Positions 8,906 to 17,415 of a stretch of DNA of 39,368 nucleotides are shown here, piece by piece. The stretch is taken from assembly GCA_020352515.1 (NCBI GenBank), contig CP070678.1, positions 4,252,824 to 4,292,191 on the forward strand, read 5' to 3'. The notes beneath the pieces are model-generated. The model saw nothing but the letters and a program-made list of their open reading frames with translations. It was not told where the DNA came from and ran no database searches. Both the position numbers and the translations under genes were made by a program. Positions within the stretch are counted from its first letter, which is position 1. The number at the start of each line of letters is the position of its first letter. Source of the stretch: Phycisphaerales bacterium (lineage in GTDB: Bacteria > Planctomycetota > Phycisphaerae > Sedimentisphaerales > Anaerobacaceae).

Positions 8906-10831
8906 TCAATTTCCTCCCAAGGGCTCAATAAGCTTTGTCGCGCTTTCGTCCATGCGGCCGACGGGGACGTTGGATAACGTTACGATGGCACCCGGATCGA
9001 CGAGCGCTTCAACAGGTCCAGTACCAGTATCACGGGGCACTGTCCGAATAGAATTTTCATGGTACGGGTCCACAAGCTCAATATGCGTAAATGCTGTGCC
9101 GGGCCAGACCACGCGTACGCGGCGAGGTGTGGTCGAGCGGTTAAGGAGCACGACCGTGGCGCTATTATTTTGCCCTGCGAAGGCGGAGACCAGAAGGTCC
9201 CCGGAATCCGTCCCGGCTTCGATCCTCACCATCCCTTCACGAATTCGCCTGCTGAAAGCTCCGAATACCCTCAACTGGCGGCTGGACGGCGCGGGCACGA
9301 ATCCGTGTGCGTGGTCGGGGACAAACAGCGAGCGTGTCCAGCCATACGATGGCTGGACGACGTTGAGCAGTGTCCAGCAGTAGCAGATAGCCACGGCGTC
9401 GGCCAGGACAAGGTTTTTGTGGTAGAGCTGCCCCATCGTCAAGGCCACGCGGTAAGTAGGCCACTGATATCCGGGACGGTTGATGCAGAGCTCGGTGGAA
9501 AGGAACGGCCTGTCAGCGGTAGTCTTCTTCCATTGCCTGAGCAGCTCATCAAATCCATCAGGGTTAGTGAAGAAATTCTGATAGTCGTACATGTGGACGG
9601 CCGCATAGTCTATAGCCTTCCAGACTTGATCGGAGCTGAGGAAGGCCCGGGCCCGCTTGATGCCGGTTGACAGATGACCGCTGTCACTCATGTGGATACG
9701 CACAAAGTCAAATCCTTCCTCATCGAGGCGCCGCCGGAGCGCGAGGGTCATCCTGCCAAACATCTCGGCCGACTGGCCCACTTCATTCTGTATCCCTACG
9801 ATATCAGGCGGCCGGCCGACTCTTTGCCTGGAAATCTGACAATAGCGCACCATTGCCTCCGCGTATTTCTGCACGTCGCCGCCGACCCAGGGCGGCAGGG
9901 CCCAGAACTCGAACATTACCTTTCCGCCGAGGCGGCGCAGCATCTTGATGTAGTCGAAGTTGCTTATCTCGCCGTTGGGAAAGTTGTCGCCGTAATTGTG
10001 CGGGGAGGCGTCCGAGAGCCTGTCCCAGTTATCCATTTGCTCGTTCAGTCGGCGGCCTATCGGATACTCGCGTTGAATGAGCAAGTTGTAACTGCTCACA
10101 AACTCCCACCATTTTCTCTTGCCCTCCTCGCTCAGTTGTGCATAGGCTGTAGGTGTTGCGATACCACCAAAACCCAGCATTGTCTGATGTTGCCTGGCTG
10201 GTTCAATTCTCACGACAGCTGCCTCCGGCACGGGCTTGAGCATCTCTCCTCGGACCTCTGTCTCTTGGCCGATCATCCTTAGCTGATGACGACTAACGTC
10301 CAGCAGGCATGTCTGGGCAAACACTTTTCGGCCGTTCAACTCAACCGACAGGCCAAGCCGGTGATCCAATCTCACCGTTACGGCGCGCAGACGGCCCTTG
10401 AAGCTTTCCTGCTGTATTGGCATTGACCACTCAGGATGGCGCGTCCCGCCGTTCGGCATCTGCAGAAACGCCGACGAATCGTAGAGGCGCCGGCGCAGGC
10501 TGACCCTGCCTTCGCCGAGGGTGACAGTGAAACCTCCGTTGGGACCTGTGAAAATCCAGGCAAGCTCAGTGGCGCTGTCGGCCTCGTTGAGGACAAGCGT
10601 GCGCTCGAAGAGTGCCGGGAGAAACTCCTCGAAGAAGACGCCGTGCTCTTTGCCGAGACCCCAACGTTCATAGGCTCCTTTCTCGCCGCCAAGCTCGAAC
10701 ACGGTTCTCGACAGGCCATCGGGGCGTTGCAACTGCGGTAGGTCGTGAGCAGCGGGGCTGAGGCCCGCAAGCAGCGTGTACAAGAGGGCGACGGCTATTT
10801 TCCAGCTATGTTCCAAATGTGCGATTCTCAT
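8906..10831 (-). CDS. Exported GH30-like retaining glycoside hydrolase
   Basis: 641 residues with a signal peptide (about 1-28). Residues about 40-205 form a beta-rich domain unlike classic GH30. The catalytic barrel begins near 215 with QTMLGFGGIATPTAY, the GH30 hallmark GFGG. Glu350 in VGIQNEVGQ is the expected acid/base and Glu447 in FLSTELC the expected nucleophile of clan GH-A. The C-terminal region (SRQLRVFGAFSRRIREGMVRIEA, and LVDPGAIVTLSNV at the end) matches the GH30 side beta-structure. GH30 includes beta-xylanases, beta-1,6-galactanases, fucosidases and glucosylceramidases, so the specificity is open. The ATG has AGAAGG six bases upstream. It is the first gene of the minus-strand operon; a palindromic operator lies about 45 bases upstream of the start codon. 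Confidence 0.72.
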   Translation of the reverse strand: MRIAHLEHSWKIAVALLYTLLAGLSPAAHDLPQLQRPDGLSRTVFELGGEKGAYERWGLGKEHGVFFEEFLPALFERTLVLNEADSATELAWIFTGPNGGFTVTLGEGRVSLRRRLYDSSAFLQMPNGGTRHPEWSMPIQQESFKGRLRAVTVRLDHRLGLSVELNGRKVFAQTCLLDVSRHQLRMIGQETEVRGEMLKPVPEAAVVRIEPARQHQTMLGFGGIATPTAYAQLSEEGKRKWWEFVSSYNLLIQREYPIGRRLNEQMDNWDRLSDASPHNYGDNFPNGEISNFDYIKMLRRLGGKVMFEFWALPPWVGGDVQKYAEAMVRYCQISRQRVGRPPDIVGIQNEVGQSAEMFGRMTLALRRRLDEEGFDFVRIHMSDSGHLSTGIKRARAFLSSDQVWKAIDYAAVHMYDYQNFFTNPDGFDELLRQWKKTTADRPFLSTELCINRPGYQWPTYRVALTMGQLYHKNLVLADAVAICYCWTLLNVVQPSYGWTRSLFVPDHAHGFVPAPSSRQLRVFGAFSRRIREGMVRIEAGTDSGDLLVSAFAGQNNSATVVLLNRSTTPRRVRVVWPGTAFTHIELVDPYHENSIRTVPRDTGTGPVEALVDPGAIVTLSNVPVGRMDESATKLIEPLGGN

Positions 10832-10874
10832 TTTTAACCTTCTGCAGGCGCTGCGGAAAAACGCCGATTGTGTA

Positions 10875-10889
10875 CGTTTACGTAAACAT
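10875..10889. promoter_or_regulatory. Palindromic operator, copy 1 (upstream of GH30 operon)
   Basis: The sequence CGTTTACGTAAACAT contains the perfect 12-base palindrome GTTTACGTAAAC with a central CG, the form typical of LacI-family operators. It is about 45 bases upstream of the GH30 start codon. An identical 15-base copy lies at 11680-11694. No LacI-type gene is in the window. Confidence 0.6.
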
Positions 10890-11515
10890 CACGTCTTACA
10901 ACAAACCGGCCTTACTTGTCTTGTCATTGCTCGTCAGGCCGAGGACGTTTGCAGAACTTCCGATTTCATACGTGAGACATTTTATGCGGCTGCTTGTCCG
11001 AGGTCAACGAAAATTCCGCGATCAGGCGGTTTTTCTCCTTCAAATCCCGGTTGTGCACAGGACAATGAATTGGATTCTTTTCCACTGTCTGGTTGCGGCT
11101 GTCGTGACTGCCCGCACCTGTTTAGACGCCGGGGGGCGGCAGAGTATGGCGGAAGTAATAATGCGTCAACGAACACGCGTGGCGGCCAATGCCATATCTC
11201 GGTCAACTCGATCATGCGAGGATTCAGACATCGGCGTCTTTTACAGATTTCGACGGCGGATGATCGGTGGGACAGATACTCAGACGTCGGTGAGGATACT
11301 CGAAGTTGGCGGACCGCCCTGCGGGTCATGCAGCCCCATAGTCTTCGTCCACGGCATACCGTGCTACATCTATCGCTCCGCTCCCTCGGACAGGCAAAGC
11401 TCGATACACGGCGGAACCGGCAGTTGCCGGCCTGCTTCTGTGAGCATTAGCCAGCAACTCAAAAAGAGTCACGGTCACACAAGGCGGATAACCTACCTAA
11501 ATTGGAGGGAACCAG

Positions 11516-11593
11516 ATGATAGACTTGCGAGAAAAAAAGTGGGGCGCCACGCAGATTTTTGTTGACTACCAGAAGAGGCCGACGTATGATTAG
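11516..11593 (+). CDS. Possible 25-residue small protein or leader peptide
   Basis: A short frame, MIDLREKKWGATQIFVDYQK and five more residues before TAG. It is notable because GGAGG is placed seven bases before the ATG, better than many of the large genes here. It lies about 90 bases upstream of the second palindromic operator and about 300 bases upstream of the GH29 start. I recognise no family. It may be a true small protein, the surviving N-terminus of a deleted gene, or chance. Confidence 0.22.
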   Translation: MIDLREKKWGATQIFVDYQKRPTYD

Positions 11594-11679
11594 CACAGGT
11601 TTACAAGGTGTTTTCGCAGGCGGTCTCGCAAAATGAATTCTACCGAACACAAGCAAAGGCATTTGATTGGAGCTTTATG

Positions 11680-11694
11680 CGTTTACGTAAACAT
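11680..11694. promoter_or_regulatory. Palindromic operator, copy 2 (upstream of GH29 operon)
   Basis: Second exact copy of CGTTTACGTAAACAT with the same 12-base palindrome, about 200 bases upstream of the GH29 start. With copy 1 it brackets the divergent spacer, 805 bases apart, so one regulator may control both operons, possibly through looping. Confidence 0.6.
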
Positions 11695-11894
11695 TTTTGT
11701 GTTCCGCGATTTGGATCGTAGCGACAGTAAAAGGGCTGAGCGTGGATATTTGCGAGACAATGATGAGATGATAACGATGTTATGGTAGAAATATTGTCAG
11801 GCTTTGGCTTGTACGTTGATTCGCCTTCAGGTCGGGGGCTCTGTGGTGCGTTGTGCGCGGTAAGCCAAAGACCGATGTCTCAGAAAGGAGATTC

Positions 11895-13343
11895 ATGATG
11901 AGAGTGGAAAATGGGAAGCTGGTGAAACTTGCAACATTGCTTACCGTCCTTGTCTTTACGGGTTTGGCACAGCCTCTCCGGGGCGGGAAGATCACGGATC
12001 CACTGGTTAAGGACAAGCTGGAATGGTGGCGAGACTTGAAGTTCGGCTTGTTTGTACACTGGGCCTTCGAAAGTCAATGGGGCTGCGAGAACTCTTCGCC
12101 GATGTATCCGGGCCCTGTCGGCCAGAGACATCGTGACCGAATGAAGCAGTGGGAGGAATGCGGCAAGGACTTTGGCGCCTGGCGAAAAGTCTTCTTCGAC
12201 TTGAACAAGACGTTCAATCCAAAGAAGTTCGATCCGAGCAAGTGGGCTACGGCGGCAAGAAATGCGGGAATGAAGTATGTGGTGTTCACGACAAAGCAGC
12301 ACACGGGCGGATGTTTCTGGGATACGCAACTAACCGATTACCGCACAACGCATCCGTCTTGTCCCTTCTCAACCAATTCGCGAGCCGATATAACCAAAGC
12401 CGTTTTCGAGGCGTTTCGCAGAGAAGGTTTCGGGATAGGTGTGTACTTCTCGAAGTGCGACTGGCACCATCCCGACTATTGGAGACCGGATATCGAGCCC
12501 GGCGGGCGGAACACGAACTGTTACGCTCACGAGTATCCGGAAAGGTGGGCAAGATTCGTCCGGTTTACTCACGGTCAGATAATGGAATTGATGATGGGTT
12601 ACGGCCCGGTTGATATCCTCTGGCTTGACGCCGGGCACGTCAGGCCTCGGAACAAGGAGGATATCGACCTGCCCAGACTCGCGTCAATGGCGCGAGTTTA
12701 TCAGCCGGGCCTGCTCGTAGTCGACCGGTACGGAGTAGAAGAATACGAAGACTACCGGACACCGGAAAACTACATTCCTCCGCACTGCATTCCCGCTGCG
12801 GGCTGGAAAACATCTCAGCCGCTCTCGGAACCATGGGAGACATGTAAAACGATGGGGACACAGTGGGGCTGGAAGCCGAATGACGAGTATAAGCCGCCCC
12901 GTGAGCTTATTCACATGCTGGTTGAGATCGTAGCCAAGGGCGGCAACCTGCTGCTGAATATAGGCGCCGACGCAGACGGCCGGTTGCCCGAAGCTGCGGT
13001 AAAGCGTCTGGAGGAAATAGGCGCCTGGATACGGGTCAACAAAGAGGCAATCTACGGCACTCGCATCAAAGGCCCTTACCAGGAAGGTCGCACATTCATA
13101 ACTCGAAAGGACAAAAGAGCCTACTTGATCTACCTGGCGGAAGAAGACGAGACGATCCCGCCGGCCGAGATTAGCGTTTCGTGCATCAAGAGCGGGGATT
13201 TCGTGCGCATGCTCGGCGTTCGCGCGCCTATCAAGTGGGAGTTCGATCAGGGCGGCTTGACTATCCGGATACCCGAGGAGGTCAGGCAGTCGCCGCCGTG
13301 CCAGCACGCTTGGGGGTTCGAGGTGGCCCAGGGGGCCGAGTGA
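11895..13343 (+). CDS. Exported GH29 alpha-L-fucosidase
   Basis: 482 residues. The start is MMRVENG...; AGAAAGGAG ends four bases before this ATG and seven before the next (11898), so either may be used. The frame is open upstream to 11853, but that extension lacks a ribosome site and a signal peptide. A signal peptide covers about 1-28. The GH29 barrel follows: WWRDLKFGLFVHW near residue 44, FTTKQHTGG, YFSKCDWHHPDYW, and the nucleophile Asp245 in VDILWLDAGH. The end of the catalytic part has GGNLLLNIGADADG, a GH29 signature. The C-terminal beta-sandwich is short. The enzyme releases alpha-L-fucose with retention. It is the first gene of the plus-strand operon and is followed 104 bases later by a sulfatase, which suggests a sulfated fucose-containing substrate. 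Confidence 0.88.
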   Translation: MMRVENGKLVKLATLLTVLVFTGLAQPLRGGKITDPLVKDKLEWWRDLKFGLFVHWAFESQWGCENSSPMYPGPVGQRHRDRMKQWEECGKDFGAWRKVFFDLNKTFNPKKFDPSKWATAARNAGMKYVVFTTKQHTGGCFWDTQLTDYRTTHPSCPFSTNSRADITKAVFEAFRREGFGIGVYFSKCDWHHPDYWRPDIEPGGRNTNCYAHEYPERWARFVRFTHGQIMELMMGYGPVDILWLDAGHVRPRNKEDIDLPRLASMARVYQPGLLVVDRYGVEEYEDYRTPENYIPPHCIPAAGWKTSQPLSEPWETCKTMGTQWGWKPNDEYKPPRELIHMLVEIVAKGGNLLLNIGADADGRLPEAAVKRLEEIGAWIRVNKEAIYGTRIKGPYQEGRTFITRKDKRAYLIYLAEEDETIPPAEISVSCIKSGDFVRMLGVRAPIKWEFDQGGLTIRIPEEVRQSPPCQHAWGFEVAQGAE

Positions 13344-13447
13344 ACTGCCGGTGAATTGCACAGCAGACGATACGTTCAACGTTCGTTTCGGACTCTGCAA
13401 GGGCGAAGGGGACTAATTGGCAAGAGTCTGAGAAGAAAGGATGACCA

Positions 13448-14845
13448 ATGAAGAGACGTGAGTTTTTGCGCGCTGTGGGGCTTGCGGCCACATCACTGGT
13501 CGCGTCACCGTACACAAGGGTCGCAGAATCTTTTGCGGCCGAGGCGATCAAGGGAAAAACGAATATTGTAATTGCCCTGGCTGATGACCTGGGCTACGGC
13601 GATCTTGGCTGCTACGGCCATCCGGACATAAGAACCCCGAATCTGGACAAATTTGCTTCCGCAGGGCTCAAGCTGACCGACTGTTACGCCCCGAGCCCGC
13701 TTTGCTCACCGGCCAGGGTCGGAATGCTCACCGGCCGAACACCTTATCGCTGCGGCATCTATGACTACCTGCGCCGCGAAGATCCCATGCATTTGAAGAA
13801 AGAAGAAGTCACAGTGGCCACGCTGTTGAAGGAATCCGGTTATGCGACATGCCACGTGGGCAAGTGGCATTGCACGGGAAAGTTCAACTCACCCGAGCAG
13901 CCTCAACCTGATGAGCATGGCTTTGAATACTGGTTTTCGACCGGAATGGATTCCAAGCCGACACAGCAGAATCCTGAGAATTTTGTCCGCAACGGCAAAC
14001 CGGTCGGACCGCTGGAAGGGTATTCATCCACCCTTATAGTCCGGGAGGCCATCAATTGGCTGAAAAATCGCTGGGACCGTAAACGCCCCTTCTGCCTGTT
14101 CGTATGGTTTCACGCACCGCACGAGTATGTTCGGACAGCGGCCGAGTTTATGGATATGTACAAGGGCAGAAAAGAAGCCATATATTATGGCAACGTCACC
14201 CAGATGGACTATGAATTCGGGCGCCTGATGAAGACCATGGACGAAATGAAGCTGCGAGATAAGACCTTCGTAATGTTTACCAGCGATAACGGCCCGGAGG
14301 GATTGAGGCGTTATCGCAAGGCGGTCAACTCATTTGGCTCGGCGGGGCCGTTGAGAGCAGGCAAGTTATCCTTGTACGAGGGCGGGATCCGGGTGCCAGG
14401 TATCATTCGCTGGCCCGGCAGGGTCAAGGCCGGGAGTGTCTGCCGTGAGCCTGTCAACGGGACGGATGTCCTTCCCACGCTCTGCGCGATCGCGGGGGTT
14501 GACGTTCCTGCCGCACGCCCGATCGACGGAGCAAACATCCTGCCGATCTTCGAGGGCAAGAAGCTGGAACGCAAGGTGCCTCTATACTGGCGATATGACC
14601 TTGCGAGCAGCCGACCGTTTAACGTGGCGATGCGACAAGGCGACTGGAAGATTCTGGCTGACAATAAGATGACTAAGTTCCGGCTATACAACCTCGCCGA
14701 GGACATTGCCGAGAAGCACAATGTTGCTGAGAGTTATCCCGAGAAAACAGCTTCAATGAAGCAAACTCTGATCAGGCTGAACGCTGAAATCGAGCGGGAA
14801 GGCCCGAAATGGGATTCCAAATGGAAGCCGCCCAAGGCCAAGTGA
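13448..14845 (+). CDS. Tat-exported type I sulfatase
   Basis: 465 residues. The N-terminus MKRREFLRAVGLAATSLVAS is a twin-arginine signal. The alkaline-phosphatase-superfamily fold starts with ALADDLGYGDLGCYG (two metal Asp). The sulfatase signature CSPAR (Cys86) plus MLTGR follows; this Cys is converted to formylglycine. GKWH and FTSDNGPEG (metal Asp-Asn) are also present. It should hydrolyse sulfate esters on sugars, but the S1 subfamily cannot be assigned by eye. Cys-type sulfatases in anaerobes are matured in the cytoplasm by the radical-SAM enzyme anSME, which fits export of a folded protein by Tat; no maturase is in this window. The start has AAAGGA about eight bases upstream; an overlapping ATG at 13441 is out of frame. 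It lies in the fucosidase operon. Confidence 0.9.
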   Translation: MKRREFLRAVGLAATSLVASPYTRVAESFAAEAIKGKTNIVIALADDLGYGDLGCYGHPDIRTPNLDKFASAGLKLTDCYAPSPLCSPARVGMLTGRTPYRCGIYDYLRREDPMHLKKEEVTVATLLKESGYATCHVGKWHCTGKFNSPEQPQPDEHGFEYWFSTGMDSKPTQQNPENFVRNGKPVGPLEGYSSTLIVREAINWLKNRWDRKRPFCLFVWFHAPHEYVRTAAEFMDMYKGRKEAIYYGNVTQMDYEFGRLMKTMDEMKLRDKTFVMFTSDNGPEGLRRYRKAVNSFGSAGPLRAGKLSLYEGGIRVPGIIRWPGRVKAGSVCREPVNGTDVLPTLCAIAGVDVPAARPIDGANILPIFEGKKLERKVPLYWRYDLASSRPFNVAMRQGDWKILADNKMTKFRLYNLAEDIAEKHNVAESYPEKTASMKQTLIRLNAEIEREGPKWDSKWKPPKAK

Positions 14846-15215
14846 GTGCTCTTTGAGCCGATTACACCGGTATTACGAAGCAGAGGGCTAGGCGTACCAA
14901 ATATGACCTTAAACAATAGGAAAGAATATCCTCAGTGAGCTGTTCGGAGCCGGGAACGCCGGCAGCGTTATCTGCGGGTAGCTTACATGACGCCCGGAGC
15001 TTGTGAAAGGCCGAGCATAGAGCTGCCGGAGTGCACGGATTCATCGGGCAGGGAGCAGATGGTAAGTCAACGAAAACAGGGTTCGTTCGAGTGGTTCAAT
15101 TCGAACGGCCATGATTACAAGATTGGAACACCTCCGGCGGCAAGAGGCGTCTCAAACGCGCCGGCCGCAAGAGAAAGGCGGCATAGAATTCTTTGACTGT
15201 TGGAAAGGAAATAGG
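14846..15215 (+). other. Intergenic stretch within the plus operon
   Basis: 370 bases between the sulfatase and the GH29 fusion. I see no gene. The one structural element is an inverted repeat at 15084-15107, and the ribosome binding site GGAAAGGAAATAGG lies just before 15216. Confidence 0.4.
15084..15107. repeat. Inverted repeat, 7-base arms
   Basis: CGTTCGA and TCGAACG are exact inverted arms around a ten-base spacer. There is no T-run after it, so it is not a typical terminator; it could be a protein-binding site or an mRNA hairpin before the GH29 fusion gene. Confidence 0.35.
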
Positions 15216-17372
15216 ATGATTCGAGAATTGAAAAGACTTTGCAGGTCGCATGCGCTGTGTGCTGTGGTTTTGCTGTTCGCCGGTTTGAGCGCAACCGCAC
15301 GTCAGGATAATAATGCGCCTCAGCCAATATCCATGGATGAGCTCGTCTTCGAGGCCGCCCACGTTAGCCCTTCAGCAAGGCAGCTTGCATTTCAGGAAAT
15401 GGAATTCTATGCCTTTGTCCACTTCAACCTTAACACGTTTATCGGCGAGAAAGGCACCGAACAGGGCACCGGAAAAGAGTCCCCGGAACTGTTCAACCCG
15501 ACCGACTTCGACGCCAGCCAGTGGGTTCGGGTCTGCAAGGAAGCGGGCATGAAGATGATAGTGCTGGTTGCCAAGCACCACGAGGGTTTTTGCCTGTGGC
15601 CGAGCAAGTACACCGAATACTCGGTCAAGAACAGCCCGTGGAAGAACGGCAATGGAGACATGGTGAGGGAGGTCTCCGACGCCTGCCGCGAGGGAGACAT
15701 CAAATTCGGCTTCTATCTTTCACCTTTCGATCTCCACGAGCCGACCCACGGCAAGCCGGAGTACAACGAGTTCTTCAAGAATCAGTTGCGTGAGCTGCTG
15801 ACGGGCTATGGCGAGATAACCGAGGTATGGTTCGACGGCGCCGGCGCCGGACGGCACAATCACGATTGGGAAGGCTATCACTCGTTGATTCATCAACTTC
15901 AGCCTAATGCTTTGGTCCGTATCGCCCTTGCCCCAAGTAAGATTGAAGAAATCAATCTGCGTTGGTTTGGGCTGGGTCAGACCTCGCGCGAGGTGCGCGA
16001 AAGTGAATGGAGTGTGATTCCCCTGGTCAAAAAGGACTTCAATGAAAGCGGGTTTTGGAAGAACCACCAGCAAAGAGACCTTGGCAGTAAGGAAAGACTG
16101 AAAGGTGCTCGCAAGCTGATTTGGTGGCCTGCGGAATATGACATACCTCTTCGTCCGTGGTGGTTCTACAATCCGGACCAGGAGCCGAAATCGCTCGAAT
16201 ACCTTCTCGATTGTTACTATCAGTCCGTGGGTCGCAACGCCACGTTCATGCTGAACCTGTCGCCTGATCGGCGAGGCTTGGTGCCGGATGGGGATATCCG
16301 GAGGCTCCGGGAGCTGCGTGCCGTTCTAGACGCCACCTTCAAGCAGGACCTGGCCGCCGGCGCAAAGGCCCGCGCCTCTCATTTGCGAACCACCGAAGGC
16401 GGGCCTGATTTTGCGCACGACGCCGAGAAGACCGTGGATGGTGACAAGGAGACTTATTGGACGGTCGACAACGGCACGACCGCAGCGGCAATTGAATACG
16501 ACCTCGGCGAGCCAAAGACGTTTAATCGCGCAATGCTGCAGGAGTATATCAAGGTGGGCCAGAGGGTTGAGAGGTTTGTTCTGGAGTCCTGGGACGGCGG
16601 GGACTGGAAGGAATTTGCGGGGGCCACAACCATCGGGTACAAGCGTCTTTTGCGATTTGATGATGTAACCGCCCGGAGGGTGCGATTGCGTATAACAGAG
16701 TCTCGCGTGTGTCCGACCATTTCCAATTTCGGCCTGTTCTATGCGCCGCCGATCAGTGAAGTTCTTCCAAAGCTCTTGAGTCCGGAGGAAAAGGCCGACG
16801 GTTTTGTGCCGCTTTTCAACGGCTGGGACCTTGACAACTGGGTCGGCAATAAGAACTGCCACATCGTTGAGAACGGCAAGCTCGTTCTCGACCACCACCG
16901 GGGCTGGGGGAACTTATACACGGTTGATGAGTACAAGGACTTCATATTCCGGTTCGAATTCCTGCTCACGCCCGGCTCAAACAACGGCATCGGGATTCGC
17001 AGTCCGATGACCGGCGACGCGGCTTATGTCGGAATGGAGATACAGATTCTGGACGACAGCGCGCCCAAGTACAACGGTCTGAGCCCCTGGCAATACCACG
17101 GGTCCATATACGGCGTAGCCCCGGCAAAGCGCGGTCATCTCAAGCCGGTCGGCCAGTGGAATTCCGAAGAGATCACTGCCAACGGCAGGCGGGTAACGGT
17201 GAAACTCAACGGCGTGACAATCGTGGACGCAGACCTCGACGAGGCCAGCACGCCAAAGACGATGGATGGTCAAAACCACTCCGGCCTGAAACGAGAAAAG
17301 GGCTATATTGTGCTATGCGGGCATCCCGGGCGCGTGGAGTTTCGGAACCTCAGGATCAAGACTCTCAACTGA
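15216..17372 (+). CDS. Exported GH29 fucosidase-F5/8C-DUF1080 fusion
   Basis: 718 residues. The start at 15216 has GGAAAGG upstream and gives a signal peptide (SHALCAVVLLFAGLSATA); the frame is open to 15111 without signal features. Domains in order: GH29 barrel at about 50-375 (FYAFVHFNLNTF, VAKHHEGFCLWPS, and nucleophile Asp207 in EVWFDGAGAG); a discoidin-type F5/8C carbohydrate-binding domain at about 380-510 (TVDGDKETYWTVD, AIEYDLGEPKTF, RRVRLRITE); and a DUF1080 concanavalin-like domain at about 528-718 (FVPLFNGWDLDNW, GNNGIGIRSP-like segment, VEFRNLRIK). DUF1080 includes 3-keto-glycoside hydrolases/lyases. The GH29 type resembles the branched-linkage (GH29-B) subfamily, by inference. 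It lies 43 bases before GH2. The C-terminal module suggests binding or cleavage of an oxidised glycoside. Confidence 0.86.
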   Translation: MIRELKRLCRSHALCAVVLLFAGLSATARQDNNAPQPISMDELVFEAAHVSPSARQLAFQEMEFYAFVHFNLNTFIGEKGTEQGTGKESPELFNPTDFDASQWVRVCKEAGMKMIVLVAKHHEGFCLWPSKYTEYSVKNSPWKNGNGDMVREVSDACREGDIKFGFYLSPFDLHEPTHGKPEYNEFFKNQLRELLTGYGEITEVWFDGAGAGRHNHDWEGYHSLIHQLQPNALVRIALAPSKIEEINLRWFGLGQTSREVRESEWSVIPLVKKDFNESGFWKNHQQRDLGSKERLKGARKLIWWPAEYDIPLRPWWFYNPDQEPKSLEYLLDCYYQSVGRNATFMLNLSPDRRGLVPDGDIRRLRELRAVLDATFKQDLAAGAKARASHLRTTEGGPDFAHDAEKTVDGDKETYWTVDNGTTAAAIEYDLGEPKTFNRAMLQEYIKVGQRVERFVLESWDGGDWKEFAGATTIGYKRLLRFDDVTARRVRLRITESRVCPTISNFGLFYAPPISEVLPKLLSPEEKADGFVPLFNGWDLDNWVGNKNCHIVENGKLVLDHHRGWGNLYTVDEYKDFIFRFEFLLTPGSNNGIGIRSPMTGDAAYVGMEIQILDDSAPKYNGLSPWQYHGSIYGVAPAKRGHLKPVGQWNSEEITANGRRVTVKLNGVTIVDADLDEASTPKTMDGQNHSGLKREKGYIVLCGHPGRVEFRNLRIKTLN

Positions 17373-17415
17373 GAAACCAATTCTGATAACGGCCATGCTG
17401 TAGAAAGGAGCTTGT

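Larger units (their letters stand above)
10832..11894 (+). other. 1.06-kb divergent spacer between the two glycan operons
   Basis: This spacer separates the start codons of the minus operon (GH30 first) and the plus operon (GH29 first). Two long reading frames on the plus strand cross it, but their translations show no recognisable domain, signal peptide or suitable ribosome site, and one of them begins inside the GH30 gene. The only supported elements are two identical palindromic operators and one 25-codon small reading frame with a good ribosome binding site, each listed separately. The length is unusual for a simple divergent promoter and may include a decayed gene that I cannot identify. 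Confidence 0.5.

Noticed and set aside
10819..11565. 248-codon frame across the divergent spacer
   Set aside because: Begins inside the GH30 gene on the other strand, shows no recognisable family, and would cover the operator and promoter region.
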